Assembly: GCA_049606855.1 (NCBI GenBank)
Contig: JBMYVY010000022.1
Span: 1-9,478 of the forward strand
Direction: 5' to 3'
Length of the DNA: 9,478 bases
Origin: JBELHR01 sp049606855
Lineage (GTDB): Bacteria > Bacteroidota > Bacteroidia > Flavobacteriales > Flavobacteriaceae
A model generated the notes under the pieces. That model was not told where the DNA came from and ran no database searches. It was given only the letters and a program-made list of their open reading frames with translations. Of the stretch, positions 1 through 6,285 are shown piece after piece; the stretch's first letter is position 1; every line of letters starts with the position of its first letter. Both the position numbers and the translations under genes were made by a program.

Positions 1-52
1 CCGACCCCCTCGGTGTAAACGAGGTGCTCTGAACCAACTGAGCTAATTGCCC
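1..52 (-). tRNA. tRNA-Val (UAC), partial, cut by the left window edge
   Basis: The 5' part of a second valine tRNA gene. Its 52 bases are identical to the matching part of the complete tRNA at 83-160 (offset 108). It contains the 5' acceptor strand, D arm, anticodon arm with UAC (plus-strand bases 15-17) and the start of the T arm; the rest lies to the left of the window. It sits 30 bases downstream of the complete copy and is probably on the same transcript. Confidence 0.95.
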
Positions 53-82
53 TTTATAGTGCATTCAATATGTAAAAGATCG

Positions 83-160
83 TGGTGGGCAATGAGGGAT
101 TCGAACCCCCGACCCCCTCGGTGTAAACGAGGTGCTCTGAACCAACTGAGCTAATTGCCC
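83..160 (-). tRNA. tRNA-Val (UAC), complete, CCA encoded
   Basis: A complete cloverleaf on the minus strand. The 7-bp acceptor stem GGGCAAT/ATTGCCC (160-154 and 93-87) is followed by discriminator A (86) and an encoded CCA (85-83). The anticodon stem CCTCG/CGAGG encloses the loop TTTACAC, giving anticodon UAC (125-123), which reads valine GUN codons. The T arm has the standard TTCGAAT loop, with one G-U pair in its stem. A Bacteroidota-type promoter ends about 10 bases upstream. A second, partial copy follows 30 bases downstream, so this is the promoter-proximal gene of a tRNA array. Confidence 0.97.
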
Positions 161-170
161 TTAGCGGATG

Positions 171-200
171 CAAATATAAAACAATATTTATGTTTGACAA
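171..200 (-). promoter_or_regulatory. Promoter of the tRNA-Val array
   Basis: Read on the minus strand: TTG (200-198), a 19-base spacer, then TATATTTG (178-171). This is an exact match to the Bacteroidota primary sigma consensus TTG-N17-23-TAnnTTTG. The -7 element ends 10 bases before the mature 5' end of the tRNA, as expected for a stable RNA with a very short leader. It lies just past the folC stop codon, so the tRNAs need not depend on read-through from folC. Confidence 0.8.
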
Positions 201-208
201 TAATAATT

Positions 209-1432
209 TTATAAAATTTCAGCTACAACGAAGGTACTTCCTCCTATATAGATTAAGTCGTTTTCCTCAGCATTTGCTTGTGCTTGAGCATATGCCTCTT
301 CTACAGAATTATAACTCTCTCCTTGAATATTATGTTGAGCAAATGCATGCTCTAATTCCTTTGCAGGTATAGCTCTATTTATCTTTGCAGCACAAAAATA
401 ATAAAGGCCTTCCTTAGGGAATAATTCAATGATTTGATCTAAGGTTTTGTCATTGACCATGCCGATAACAAAATGGATATTTCCTTTATTTAAGGAACGA
501 GCTTGGTTCAACGTATAAGTCAAGCCTTCTTTGTTGTGGGCAGTATCACAAACAGTCAATGGGTTTTGGTCCAAAACCTGCCACCTTCCTTGCAAACCTG
601 TCAAATCAACAACTCTAGACAAACCGTCCTTGATCGTCTTATCACTTATGGCAGAAAAGCCTGACTTGTCTTTTAAAAGTCTCAAACTCTCAAAGGCTGT
701 TTTAGCGTTGTGGTTCTGATAACTTCCCAAAAGATCTAATTGGAAATCTGGAATATCCGCCTCAAATGCTTTATAAATAGGAGCATTTTTTATTGATGCT
801 AATTGCTTAAAAACTGGAAAAGTCTCTATTTGATACTGGCCAATAACAACAGGGGTGTTTTCCTTGATTATTCCGCCTTTCTCAAAGGCAATTTTCTCTA
901 GGGTATCTCCTAGAAACTGAGTATGATCAAGACCGATATTTGTAATTATACTCAATTCAGGATCAATAATGTTAGTAGAATCCAATCTCCCTCCAAGTCC
1001 TACTTCGATCACCGCAATATCAACAGCTTCTTTAGAAAAATAATCAAAGGCCATACCGACAGTCATTTCAAAAAACGAGAGCTGTTCCTTTTGAAAAAAA
1101 TTTTTATTCTCTGAAATAAAATCAACGACTGCACTTTCAGCAATGGGTTGTCCGTTAATTTTAATACGCTCTCTGAAATCTTTTAAATGTGGTGAGGTAT
1201 AAAGCCCTACTTTATACCCTGATGCAATCAATACTGATGCAATCATATGAGCGGTTGAGCCCTTTCCGTTAGTACCAGCAACATGAACAGTTCTAAATTT
1301 ATTTTGTGGGTTTTCCAAGTGATTCATCAACAAAACTGTATTGGAAAGATCTGCTTTATAAGCTGCCTTTCCCTGGCGTTGATACATGGGTAATTGAGAA
1401 AACATCCAATCGCAAGTTTCCTTATAGGTCAT
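209..1432 (-). CDS. folC: Bifunctional folylpolyglutamate synthase / dihydrofolate synthase
   Basis: A cytoplasmic Mur-ligase-family enzyme. It joins glutamate to dihydropteroate to make dihydrofolate and extends the gamma-glutamyl tail of folates, with ATP hydrolysis. Its 407 residues match the usual length. Visible motifs: P-loop GTNGKGS (53-59); TSPHL (79-83); EVGLGGRLDSTN (143-154), which supplies metal and nucleotide ligands; GLDH (167-170); EKGGI (184-188), whose Lys185 fits the carbamylated lysine of the family; GRW (282-284); and DTAHN (296-300), which opens the C-terminal glutamate-binding domain. Bifunctionality is inferred, because Bacteroidota usually carry one FolC. The ATG lies 6 bases after the tonB-like stop with no Shine-Dalgarno site, so it is the last gene of the exbB-exbD-tonB-folC operon. 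I see no hairpin terminator after it; the tRNA promoter follows directly. Confidence 0.96.
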   Translation of the reverse strand: MTYKETCDWMFSQLPMYQRQGKAAYKADLSNTVLLMNHLENPQNKFRTVHVAGTNGKGSTAHMIASVLIASGYKVGLYTSPHLKDFRERIKINGQPIAESAVVDFISENKNFFQKEQLSFFEMTVGMAFDYFSKEAVDIAVIEVGLGGRLDSTNIIDPELSIITNIGLDHTQFLGDTLEKIAFEKGGIIKENTPVVIGQYQIETFPVFKQLASIKNAPIYKAFEADIPDFQLDLLGSYQNHNAKTAFESLRLLKDKSGFSAISDKTIKDGLSRVVDLTGLQGRWQVLDQNPLTVCDTAHNKEGLTYTLNQARSLNKGNIHFVIGMVNDKTLDQIIELFPKEGLYYFCAAKINRAIPAKELEHAFAQHNIQGESYNSVEEAYAQAQANAEENDLIYIGGSTFVVAEIL

Positions 1433-1438
1433 AAATAA

Positions 1439-2248
1439 CTACTGATTTAAAGTCGCTTTAAACTCATAAACGATTGTCCCTACTTGCACATTGTTCGCCT
1501 TGGGATCAACGTTAAATTTAGTTTCCATTGCTGCTTTTTTCGCCGGCTCCATAAGGCAAGGTTCTTGAGATGTTGACCCTTTAACTCCAGGAGTTGCTTT
1601 AAGAACATTTCCATTTTGGTCCACTTCTATGCGAACAACAATGATTCCTTCTTCGCAATTGGCCGAATAAATTGGCTTTTTCAAAACTTTACGACCGGCT
1701 AATCTATAATTCCCATCAGAGTCCGTGCCTCCTGAGGCATAGTAGTCCTTTGCGTTGGGGTCACCATTGGTTTTTCCTTTTAAGCCTTGTTTATCATCAT
1801 CTCCTTCTGAAGAGCTCTTTCCAGAATTAAGCCCTCCCATAAGAGCGTCCAATTCCGCCTTTTTCCTTTCTTGCTCCAGCTTTTCTTGACGTTCCTTCTC
1901 TTCAGCTGCAGCTTTGGCCTTGGCCTCCTGTTCTGCCGCCACCAGGGCTGCATCTGCTTCATCAGAAGTAATAATTTCTTCTTCTATCACTTCTTCACTT
2001 GGTGGTGGAGTAGATTCTTGCGCTTCTTCAACAACTGGATTAGGTTCGGGTTCAGGGCTTGTTTGATTTTGTTCTACTGGGGGACCTTGACCGAAATCAA
2101 CATTACCAAAATTAACTGCAACCCCATATTCCTCCGGTGGATCCATATATCTCATCCCAATAAAAAACAATGCCGCAATAACTGCAGACATAATTAGAAC
2201 AGTAAGCACAGCCGACTTTCTTTCATATGTAGTTTTCAATCCTTTCAA
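1439..2248 (-). CDS. TonB-family energy transducer (TonB/TolA-like)
   Basis: A periplasm-spanning transducer expected to carry motor energy from ExbB/ExbD to outer-membrane receptors. Of 269 residues, a short basic N-terminus precedes one membrane helix (about 13-32). A Pro/Glu-rich stretch (55-95), an Ala/Lys/Glu-rich probable coiled coil (97-136) and a Gly/Ser/Asp-rich linker (137-180) follow. The C-terminal domain (185-266) begins GRKVLKKP and ends in the beta strand VGTIVYEFKA. Cys198 and Cys231 could form a periplasmic disulfide (inference). The coiled coil recalls TolA, so a Tol-like role is possible. The start codon is TTG. It is preferred because GGAGG stands 5 bases upstream and the next in-frame ATG (residue 20) would cut into the membrane helix. 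It is third in the exbB operon, with the start one base past the exbD stop. Confidence 0.9.
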   Translation of the reverse strand: MKGLKTTYERKSAVLTVLIMSAVIAALFFIGMRYMDPPEEYGVAVNFGNVDFGQGPPVEQNQTSPEPEPNPVVEEAQESTPPPSEEVIEEEIITSDEADAALVAAEQEAKAKAAAEEKERQEKLEQERKKAELDALMGGLNSGKSSSEGDDDKQGLKGKTNGDPNAKDYYASGGTDSDGNYRLAGRKVLKKPIYSANCEEGIIVVRIEVDQNGNVLKATPGVKGSTSQEPCLMEPAKKAAMETKFNVDPKANNVQVGTIVYEFKATLNQ

Positions 2249-2249
2249 T

Positions 2250-2636
2250 TTATCCTCCTTTTACGGCCAAAATCATTTTAAGCTTGTTGCGATTTGCTAT
2301 GTCAATTACAAACATCACTTTATCGTAAGATGATTTCTCATCCCCTCTTATTATCAAAACCTGTCCCTCTTCTAAACGTTCTAAAAGCGTCAATTCTAAA
2401 TTCTCTTGGTTCACTGCCTCTTGATCAATAAAATAATTCTGATTGGAATCAATACTTACAGAGATGGCTTTTTTGTTCTCCGTTTTTCCACTGGCCTTGG
2501 GCAGAATTACATCAATCGCATTAACAGTTACTAAAGTGGAGGTAATCATAAAGAAAATAAGCAACAAGAACACAATGTCCGTCATTGAGGACATGTTGAA
2601 GTTTGGATTAATTTTATTTCTTCCTCTTATATTCAT
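2250..2636 (-). CDS. exbD: ExbD/TolR-family biopolymer transport protein
   Basis: The small subunit of the ExbB-ExbD proton-driven inner-membrane motor. Its 128 residues have the classic layout. A short cytoplasmic N-terminus ends NMSSMTD, one membrane helix follows (about 21-42), and then a periplasmic domain with VILPKASG and a C-terminal alpha/beta fold containing LIIRGDEKSSYDKVM. Asp20, at the cytoplasmic start of the helix, corresponds to the proton-carrying aspartate of the family (Asp25 in E. coli ExbD). The ATG follows the exbB TAG stop after one base, indicating translational coupling. The last two codons, GGA GGA, also form the Shine-Dalgarno site of the tonB-like gene. Confidence 0.95.
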   Translation of the reverse strand: MNIRGRNKINPNFNMSSMTDIVFLLLIFFMITSTLVTVNAIDVILPKASGKTENKKAISVSIDSNQNYFIDQEAVNQENLELTLLERLEEGQVLIIRGDEKSSYDKVMFVIDIANRNKLKMILAVKGG

Positions 2637-2637
2637 A

Positions 2638-3327
2638 CTAAACCGGTTCGTTTAATAAGTCCAAAAACTCAACAGATTGAGCTTCCATATTATAGACCAC
2701 TTTGTCGGTCAAACTCACCAGGTGGTTGTATTGAATATACGCTACAATTCCAACGATCAATCCCGCTACTGTTGTTGTCATTGCGGTATAAAGACCATCA
2801 GATAACATTTTAATATCGATTTGACCTCCAGCATTGGCTATTTCGTGGATCGCTACAATCATTCCAATTACAGTCCCTAAGAACCCAATCATAGGAGCTG
2901 CACCTGCAATAGTTGCAATTACTGATACATTTCTTTCCAATTTATAGATTTCCAACTTACCTGCATTTTCTATAGCAGTGTTTATGTCTTCTAGGGGCTT
3001 ACCGATGCGACTAATCCCTTTATCTATCAATCGAGATGCAGGAGAATTTTCTTGAGCGCATAGACTCTTGGCTGCTTCAACATTACCGGTTATGATATTG
3101 TCCTTAATTTGATTCATGAAGTTTTTTTCCATTTTACCTGCCGATTTAATGGCAAAAAAGCGCTCAAAATAGATATAGAGAGCAACTGCTAAAAGGATAA
3201 GTAAAAGAAAGATGATCACTTGACCTCCTATTCCACCATCCATGATTAATTGATAAATCGATAGGGATTTTTCTGTAGGTTCTTCAACGAGAACTTCTAC
3301 CTCTTGAAACATATTAAGTCCAAACAT
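2638..3327 (-). CDS. exbB: MotA/TolQ/ExbB-family proton channel protein
   Basis: The large subunit of the ExbB-ExbD motor, forming the inner-membrane ring around ExbD. From the ATG at 3327 it is 229 residues with three membrane helices. Counting from that start, helix 1 is about 35-54, helix 2 about 140-161 (contains GFLGTVIGM) and helix 3 about 183-200 (contains TTTVAGLIVG). A long cytoplasmic loop lies between helices 1 and 2. The conserved Thr/Gly-rich helices 2 and 3 are the family signature. An in-frame TTG at 3336 would lengthen it by three residues, but that codon lies inside the promoter -7 element, so I reject it. The ATG at 3312 is an alternative that would leave a leader of about 17 bases instead of 2. 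First gene of its operon. Confidence 0.93.
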   Translation of the reverse strand: MFGLNMFQEVEVLVEEPTEKSLSIYQLIMDGGIGGQVIIFLLLILLAVALYIYFERFFAIKSAGKMEKNFMNQIKDNIITGNVEAAKSLCAQENSPASRLIDKGISRIGKPLEDINTAIENAGKLEIYKLERNVSVIATIAGAAPMIGFLGTVIGMIVAIHEIANAGGQIDIKMLSDGLYTAMTTTVAGLIVGIVAYIQYNHLVSLTDKVVYNMEAQSVEFLDLLNEPV

Positions 3328-3333
3328 AAAACA

Positions 3334-3361
3334 CAAATTTATTGGTAAAACGAAAATACAA
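3334..3361 (-). promoter_or_regulatory. Promoter of the exbB-exbD-tonB-folC operon
   Basis: On the minus strand: TTG (3361-3359), a 17-base spacer, and TAAATTTG (3341-3334). This matches the Bacteroidota consensus exactly. Transcription should begin near 3329, almost on the ATG at 3327 and about 17 bases before the ATG at 3312. A 6+2+6 inverted repeat, CAATTT-GA-AAATTG (3359-3372), overlaps the -33 box; it could be an operator or a chance result of AT-rich DNA. Confidence 0.75.
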
Positions 3362-3393
3362 TTTGAAAATTGTTTTTAAGCAATTAGAAAGGT

Positions 3394-3423
3394 AAAAAAA
3401 AGCTCCATAATTATGGAGCTTTT
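3394..3423 (-). terminator. Intrinsic terminator after nhaD
   Basis: A perfect inverted repeat, AAAAGCTCCATAA / TTATGGAGCTTTT (3398-3410 and 3411-3423), is followed on the minus strand by a T run down to 3394. The nhaD stop codon is 22 bases upstream. It closes the gdh-nhaD operon before the exbB promoter begins. The outer A/T pairs merge with the T tract, so the functional stem is probably AGCTCCAT/ATGGAGCT with a small loop. Confidence 0.88.
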
Positions 3424-3444
3424 AATTTTAATATTTTAAATCGA

Positions 3445-4797
3445 TTAAATCAGGATATAATCTCTAATGACAATAAAGCAAATAGAACCTGCAACATAAC
3501 CTATTATAGCAAGTGGCGTGATTTTTTTCAAATACCAGAAAAAATCAATCTTCTCCATCCCCATAGCAACCACACCTGCAGCTGATCCAATAATTAACAT
3601 TGAACCTCCTGTACCTGCAGCATAGGCAATAAAATGCCAAATATGATGATCCATTGGGTCTGGAAACATTCCCATAGATGCAGCCACTAAGGGTACATTA
3701 TCAATTACCGCCGAACCAACTCCTAATAGCATTACAACAATATCAGAATTTGGAATTGTAGCATTGAGGTTTTCAGCAAAATGGAACAACATCCCCAAAG
3801 ATTCAAGGGCTGCAACTGCCATTAAAATACCTAGGAAAAATAAGATACTTGGCATTTCAATCTTTCCTAAGGATTTATGTACTGCACTTGGTGCATGCGC
3901 TCCCTCTGGAACAGAACCAGTCGCGTACTCCATCTTAAATTGACGATTAGTAAAAATCTCTGCAACCATAGCTACAACAGAAAGTGAAAACATCATACCC
4001 ACATAAGGAGGTAAATGAGTAACCGTTTTGAAAATTGGAACGAAAACAATTCCTCCTAGACCTAAATACAACATTGCAGAACCCATTTTATTATACTTTG
4101 GATTTACTTCAACGTTAGTATCCATTTTTGATTCTGGAACTTCGATATCCCCATTAAAAATCTTATATCTAGAGGCTACCAAAGTAGGAATAATCATAGT
4201 GACCAAAGAAGGCACAAATACGAACTCAATTAATTTAGCGGCAGAAACTTTATTTCCAATCCAAAGCATCGTCGTTGTCACATCCCCAATTGGAGACCAA
4301 GCGCCCCCAGCATTCGCTGCAACAATAATTAAACCTGTAAACCAAATGCGTTCCTCTCTTCCACTTATTAATTTTCTAAGTATGGAAATCAAAACGATAG
4401 TAGCCGTTAAATTATCAATAATAGCAGAAAGAATAAAAGCCAAAATTGAGAATATCCACAACAGTCTTCTCTTACTTTTAGTTTTAATAAAATCTTTAAT
4501 TGTAGCAAAACCATCGAAATAATCAATAATCTCAACAATCGTCATTGCTCCCATTAAGAAAACAAGAATTTCAGCGGTCTTACCTAGGTGGTGTAAAAGC
4601 ACCTCTTCAATATGTGTCGGTACCAGTTGTCTTAAGGCAGCATCAACGTTAAATACTTCTAAATGATTTAATGCGACGATCGCCCAACAGATGGCCATCA
4701 TTGCCAGAGCAGGAATTAACTTATCAATTTTTAAATTGTGCTCCAGGGTAATTGCGAGATAACCTATTACAAAGACAATCAGTACTAAAATTTCCAT
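3445..4797 (-). CDS. nhaD: NhaD-type Na+/H+ antiporter
   Basis: An inner-membrane antiporter of the ion-transporter superfamily, expected to expel Na+ (or Li+) in exchange for protons. Its 450 residues are hydrophobic, with many membrane helices. It shows the internal duplication of this superfamily: SAIIDNLTA (124-132) in the first half and SAVIDNVPL (362-370) in the second. Each half has a Gly-rich segment: ANAGGAWSPIGDVTTT (161-176) and GTGGSMLIIGSAAG (395-408). The Asp-Asn pairs at 128-129 and 366-367 are likely cation-site residues (by family analogy). The ATG is 6 bases past the stop of the upstream dehydrogenase gene, with no Shine-Dalgarno site, so it is probably cotranscribed. Antiporters of this kind are common in marine Bacteroidota. 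Confidence 0.92.
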   Translation of the reverse strand: MEILVLIVFVIGYLAITLEHNLKIDKLIPALAMMAICWAIVALNHLEVFNVDAALRQLVPTHIEEVLLHHLGKTAEILVFLMGAMTIVEIIDYFDGFATIKDFIKTKSKRRLLWIFSILAFILSAIIDNLTATIVLISILRKLISGREERIWFTGLIIVAANAGGAWSPIGDVTTTMLWIGNKVSAAKLIEFVFVPSLVTMIIPTLVASRYKIFNGDIEVPESKMDTNVEVNPKYNKMGSAMLYLGLGGIVFVPIFKTVTHLPPYVGMMFSLSVVAMVAEIFTNRQFKMEYATGSVPEGAHAPSAVHKSLGKIEMPSILFFLGILMAVAALESLGMLFHFAENLNATIPNSDIVVMLLGVGSAVIDNVPLVAASMGMFPDPMDHHIWHFIAYAAGTGGSMLIIGSAAGVVAMGMEKIDFFWYLKKITPLAIIGYVAGSICFIVIRDYILI

Positions 4798-4803
4798 ATT
4801 ATA

Positions 4804-6036
4804 TTACATTAAAGTTTTCAAGGCTATTTCAAAAGCCGTTTTACAAATATTCTTTTTTGAAGTATTATTTTGATGAACACGCTCAAGAGCTCTACGAATC
4901 GTTTGAGACGTATCCTCAAAAATTTGTTCATCCTGCATTGGTAAATTTACTCTATTTTCCATGAAAAATGCAAATACTCGAGCAATTCCACAATTTGAAA
5001 TGAAATCTGGCAATAAACTAACCTGATTGTCAACATATTCCATGATAGGGCCGAAAAATATTTCTTTATCCGCAAAAGGCACGTTTGCACCCGGAGAAAT
5101 AAGCTCTAATCCGCCTTCAATTAATCTAGTTGCCTGATCTTTAGAAACTAACCTAGACGCCGCAGCAGGAATAAAAATTTGAGCACCTAAATCCCATATT
5201 TGATTATTAATTTCTTCAAAACTCAATAAATTGTCAGCTTTTAACTGGTTTCCGTCCTTATTCAAAAACAATGTGGTCATCTCTTCCACAGAAAAACCAT
5301 CTTTGTTAACAAGTCCTCCATCGCGATCAATAATTCCGATAACCTTTGCGCCGAGTTTAGTTAAATAGTAAGCAGCTGCTGATCCAACATTACCAAATCC
5401 TTGAACAATAGCAGTTTTACCAGCTATTGAGCCTCCATACAATTCATAAAAATGCTTAGCAGCTTCACTAACTCCGTAACCTGTTAACATATCTGCAACG
5501 GTATATCCTCTTTCTATTGAAGGGGTGTATCGCTGGTCTTCAATCTTTTTAATCACTCCCAATCTTAACTGTCCAATTCGGTTAATCTTTTCAGCTTCAG
5601 TTGGCTTATAATGACCGTTAAATATTCCTTCTTGAGGGTGCCAAACTCCAACATCTTCAGTCAAAGGAATAACATCTTTATCTGCGTCGACATTTAAGTC
5701 TCCACCTGTTCCATAATAATGCTTTAACAAAGGACTCACTGCTTTGTACCATCGTTTTAAAACATCGCGTCTTCTAGGATCATTTGGATCGAAATTAATA
5801 CCACTTTTTGCTCCACCAATTTCTGGTCCAGAAACCGTGAATTTTACCTCCATGGTTTTTGCAAGAGAAAGTACTTCGTTATAGTCCAATCCCTTTCTCA
5901 TACGAGTTCCTCCACCAGCTGCTCCACCTCTTAGAGAATTGATTACCGTCCAGCCTTCTGCATCAGTTTCAGAATCTCTCCAATGGAATACAATTTCAGG
6001 AGCTTTTTGCTCATATGCACTCAATAAATCTTTCAT
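4804..6036 (-). CDS. Glu/Leu/Phe/Val dehydrogenase-family protein
   Basis: A cytoplasmic amino-acid dehydrogenase performing NAD(P)-linked oxidative deamination to a 2-oxo acid and ammonia, or the reverse. Of 410 residues, the N-terminal catalytic half has GGGTRM (41-46), Lys65 (MEVK) and Lys77 (GGAKSGI), the two active-site lysines of the family. Asp113 (GTGGDL) is the probable catalytic aspartate. The C-terminal Rossmann domain has GFGNVGSAAA (213-222), followed by the strand-end IIDRDGG, IPAA (289-292), PGANVPF (315-321) and DFISNCG (344-350). The usual VGT after the aspartate is absent, the segment between Asp113 and TGYGV (185-189) is longer than in glutamate dehydrogenase as I recall it, and TGYGV resembles the leucine enzyme. 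I therefore leave the substrate open. First gene of the operon with nhaD; an A-rich leader without a Shine-Dalgarno site precedes the ATG. Confidence 0.9.
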   Translation of the reverse strand: MKDLLSAYEQKAPEIVFHWRDSETDAEGWTVINSLRGGAAGGGTRMRKGLDYNEVLSLAKTMEVKFTVSGPEIGGAKSGINFDPNDPRRRDVLKRWYKAVSPLLKHYYGTGGDLNVDADKDVIPLTEDVGVWHPQEGIFNGHYKPTEAEKINRIGQLRLGVIKKIEDQRYTPSIERGYTVADMLTGYGVSEAAKHFYELYGGSIAGKTAIVQGFGNVGSAAAYYLTKLGAKVIGIIDRDGGLVNKDGFSVEEMTTLFLNKDGNQLKADNLLSFEEINNQIWDLGAQIFIPAAASRLVSKDQATRLIEGGLELISPGANVPFADKEIFFGPIMEYVDNQVSLLPDFISNCGIARVFAFFMENRVNLPMQDEQIFEDTSQTIRRALERVHQNNTSKKNICKTAFEIALKTLM

Positions 6037-6063
6037 TTTATCTAGTTTGTTTGTTTAGGTTCC

Positions 6064-6071
6064 CAAATATA
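6064..6071 (-). promoter_or_regulatory. Probable -7 element for the dehydrogenase-nhaD operon
   Basis: TATATTTG on the minus strand (6071-6064) matches the Bacteroidota -7 consensus and would give a leader of about 22-24 bases before the ATG at 6036. I find no TTG at the 17-23 base spacing upstream, so the -33 box is weak or absent and the promoter may need an activator (inference). Confidence 0.55.
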
Positions 6072-6285
6072 GAAAAAAGAACTTCCATGACTATTTTAAT
6101 AAATCTTCATTTTTTTACTTCAAAAAAAGCCAGATTCTCAGCGTATAGTTGTTATAGACTCAAAACCACAATAAGATAGTTTCATTTTTGTGAATTATAC
6201 AATTTATCATAATGACAAAAAATAAGTTATTATTTTACTTATATTTATAAAATTCATAGTAAAAACAACTAAACAGAACATAAAA

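Noticed and set aside
1..160. The 52-base direct repeat as a phage attachment or CRISPR-like repeat
   Set aside because: The repeat is fully explained by duplicate tRNA-Val genes; no integrase, spacer series or foreign genes are nearby.
190..372. Plus-strand open frame of 60 codons
   Set aside because: Antisense to the 3' end of folC and its tRNA-promoter flank; no motif or ribosome site.
1871..2197. Plus-strand open frame of 108 codons rich in Phe and Trp
   Set aside because: Antisense shadow of the Glu/Lys/Pro-rich part of the tonB-like gene; the odd composition simply mirrors that region.
4028..4522. Plus-strand open frame of 164 codons
   Set aside because: Lies fully antisense to nhaD, whose protein is clearly conserved; the antisense translation shows no recognisable domain.
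6240..6247. TATATTTA as promoter of the acyl-CoA dehydrogenase gene
   Set aside because: One base off the -7 consensus and no TTG at the right distance; too weak in AT-rich DNA to list as a feature.
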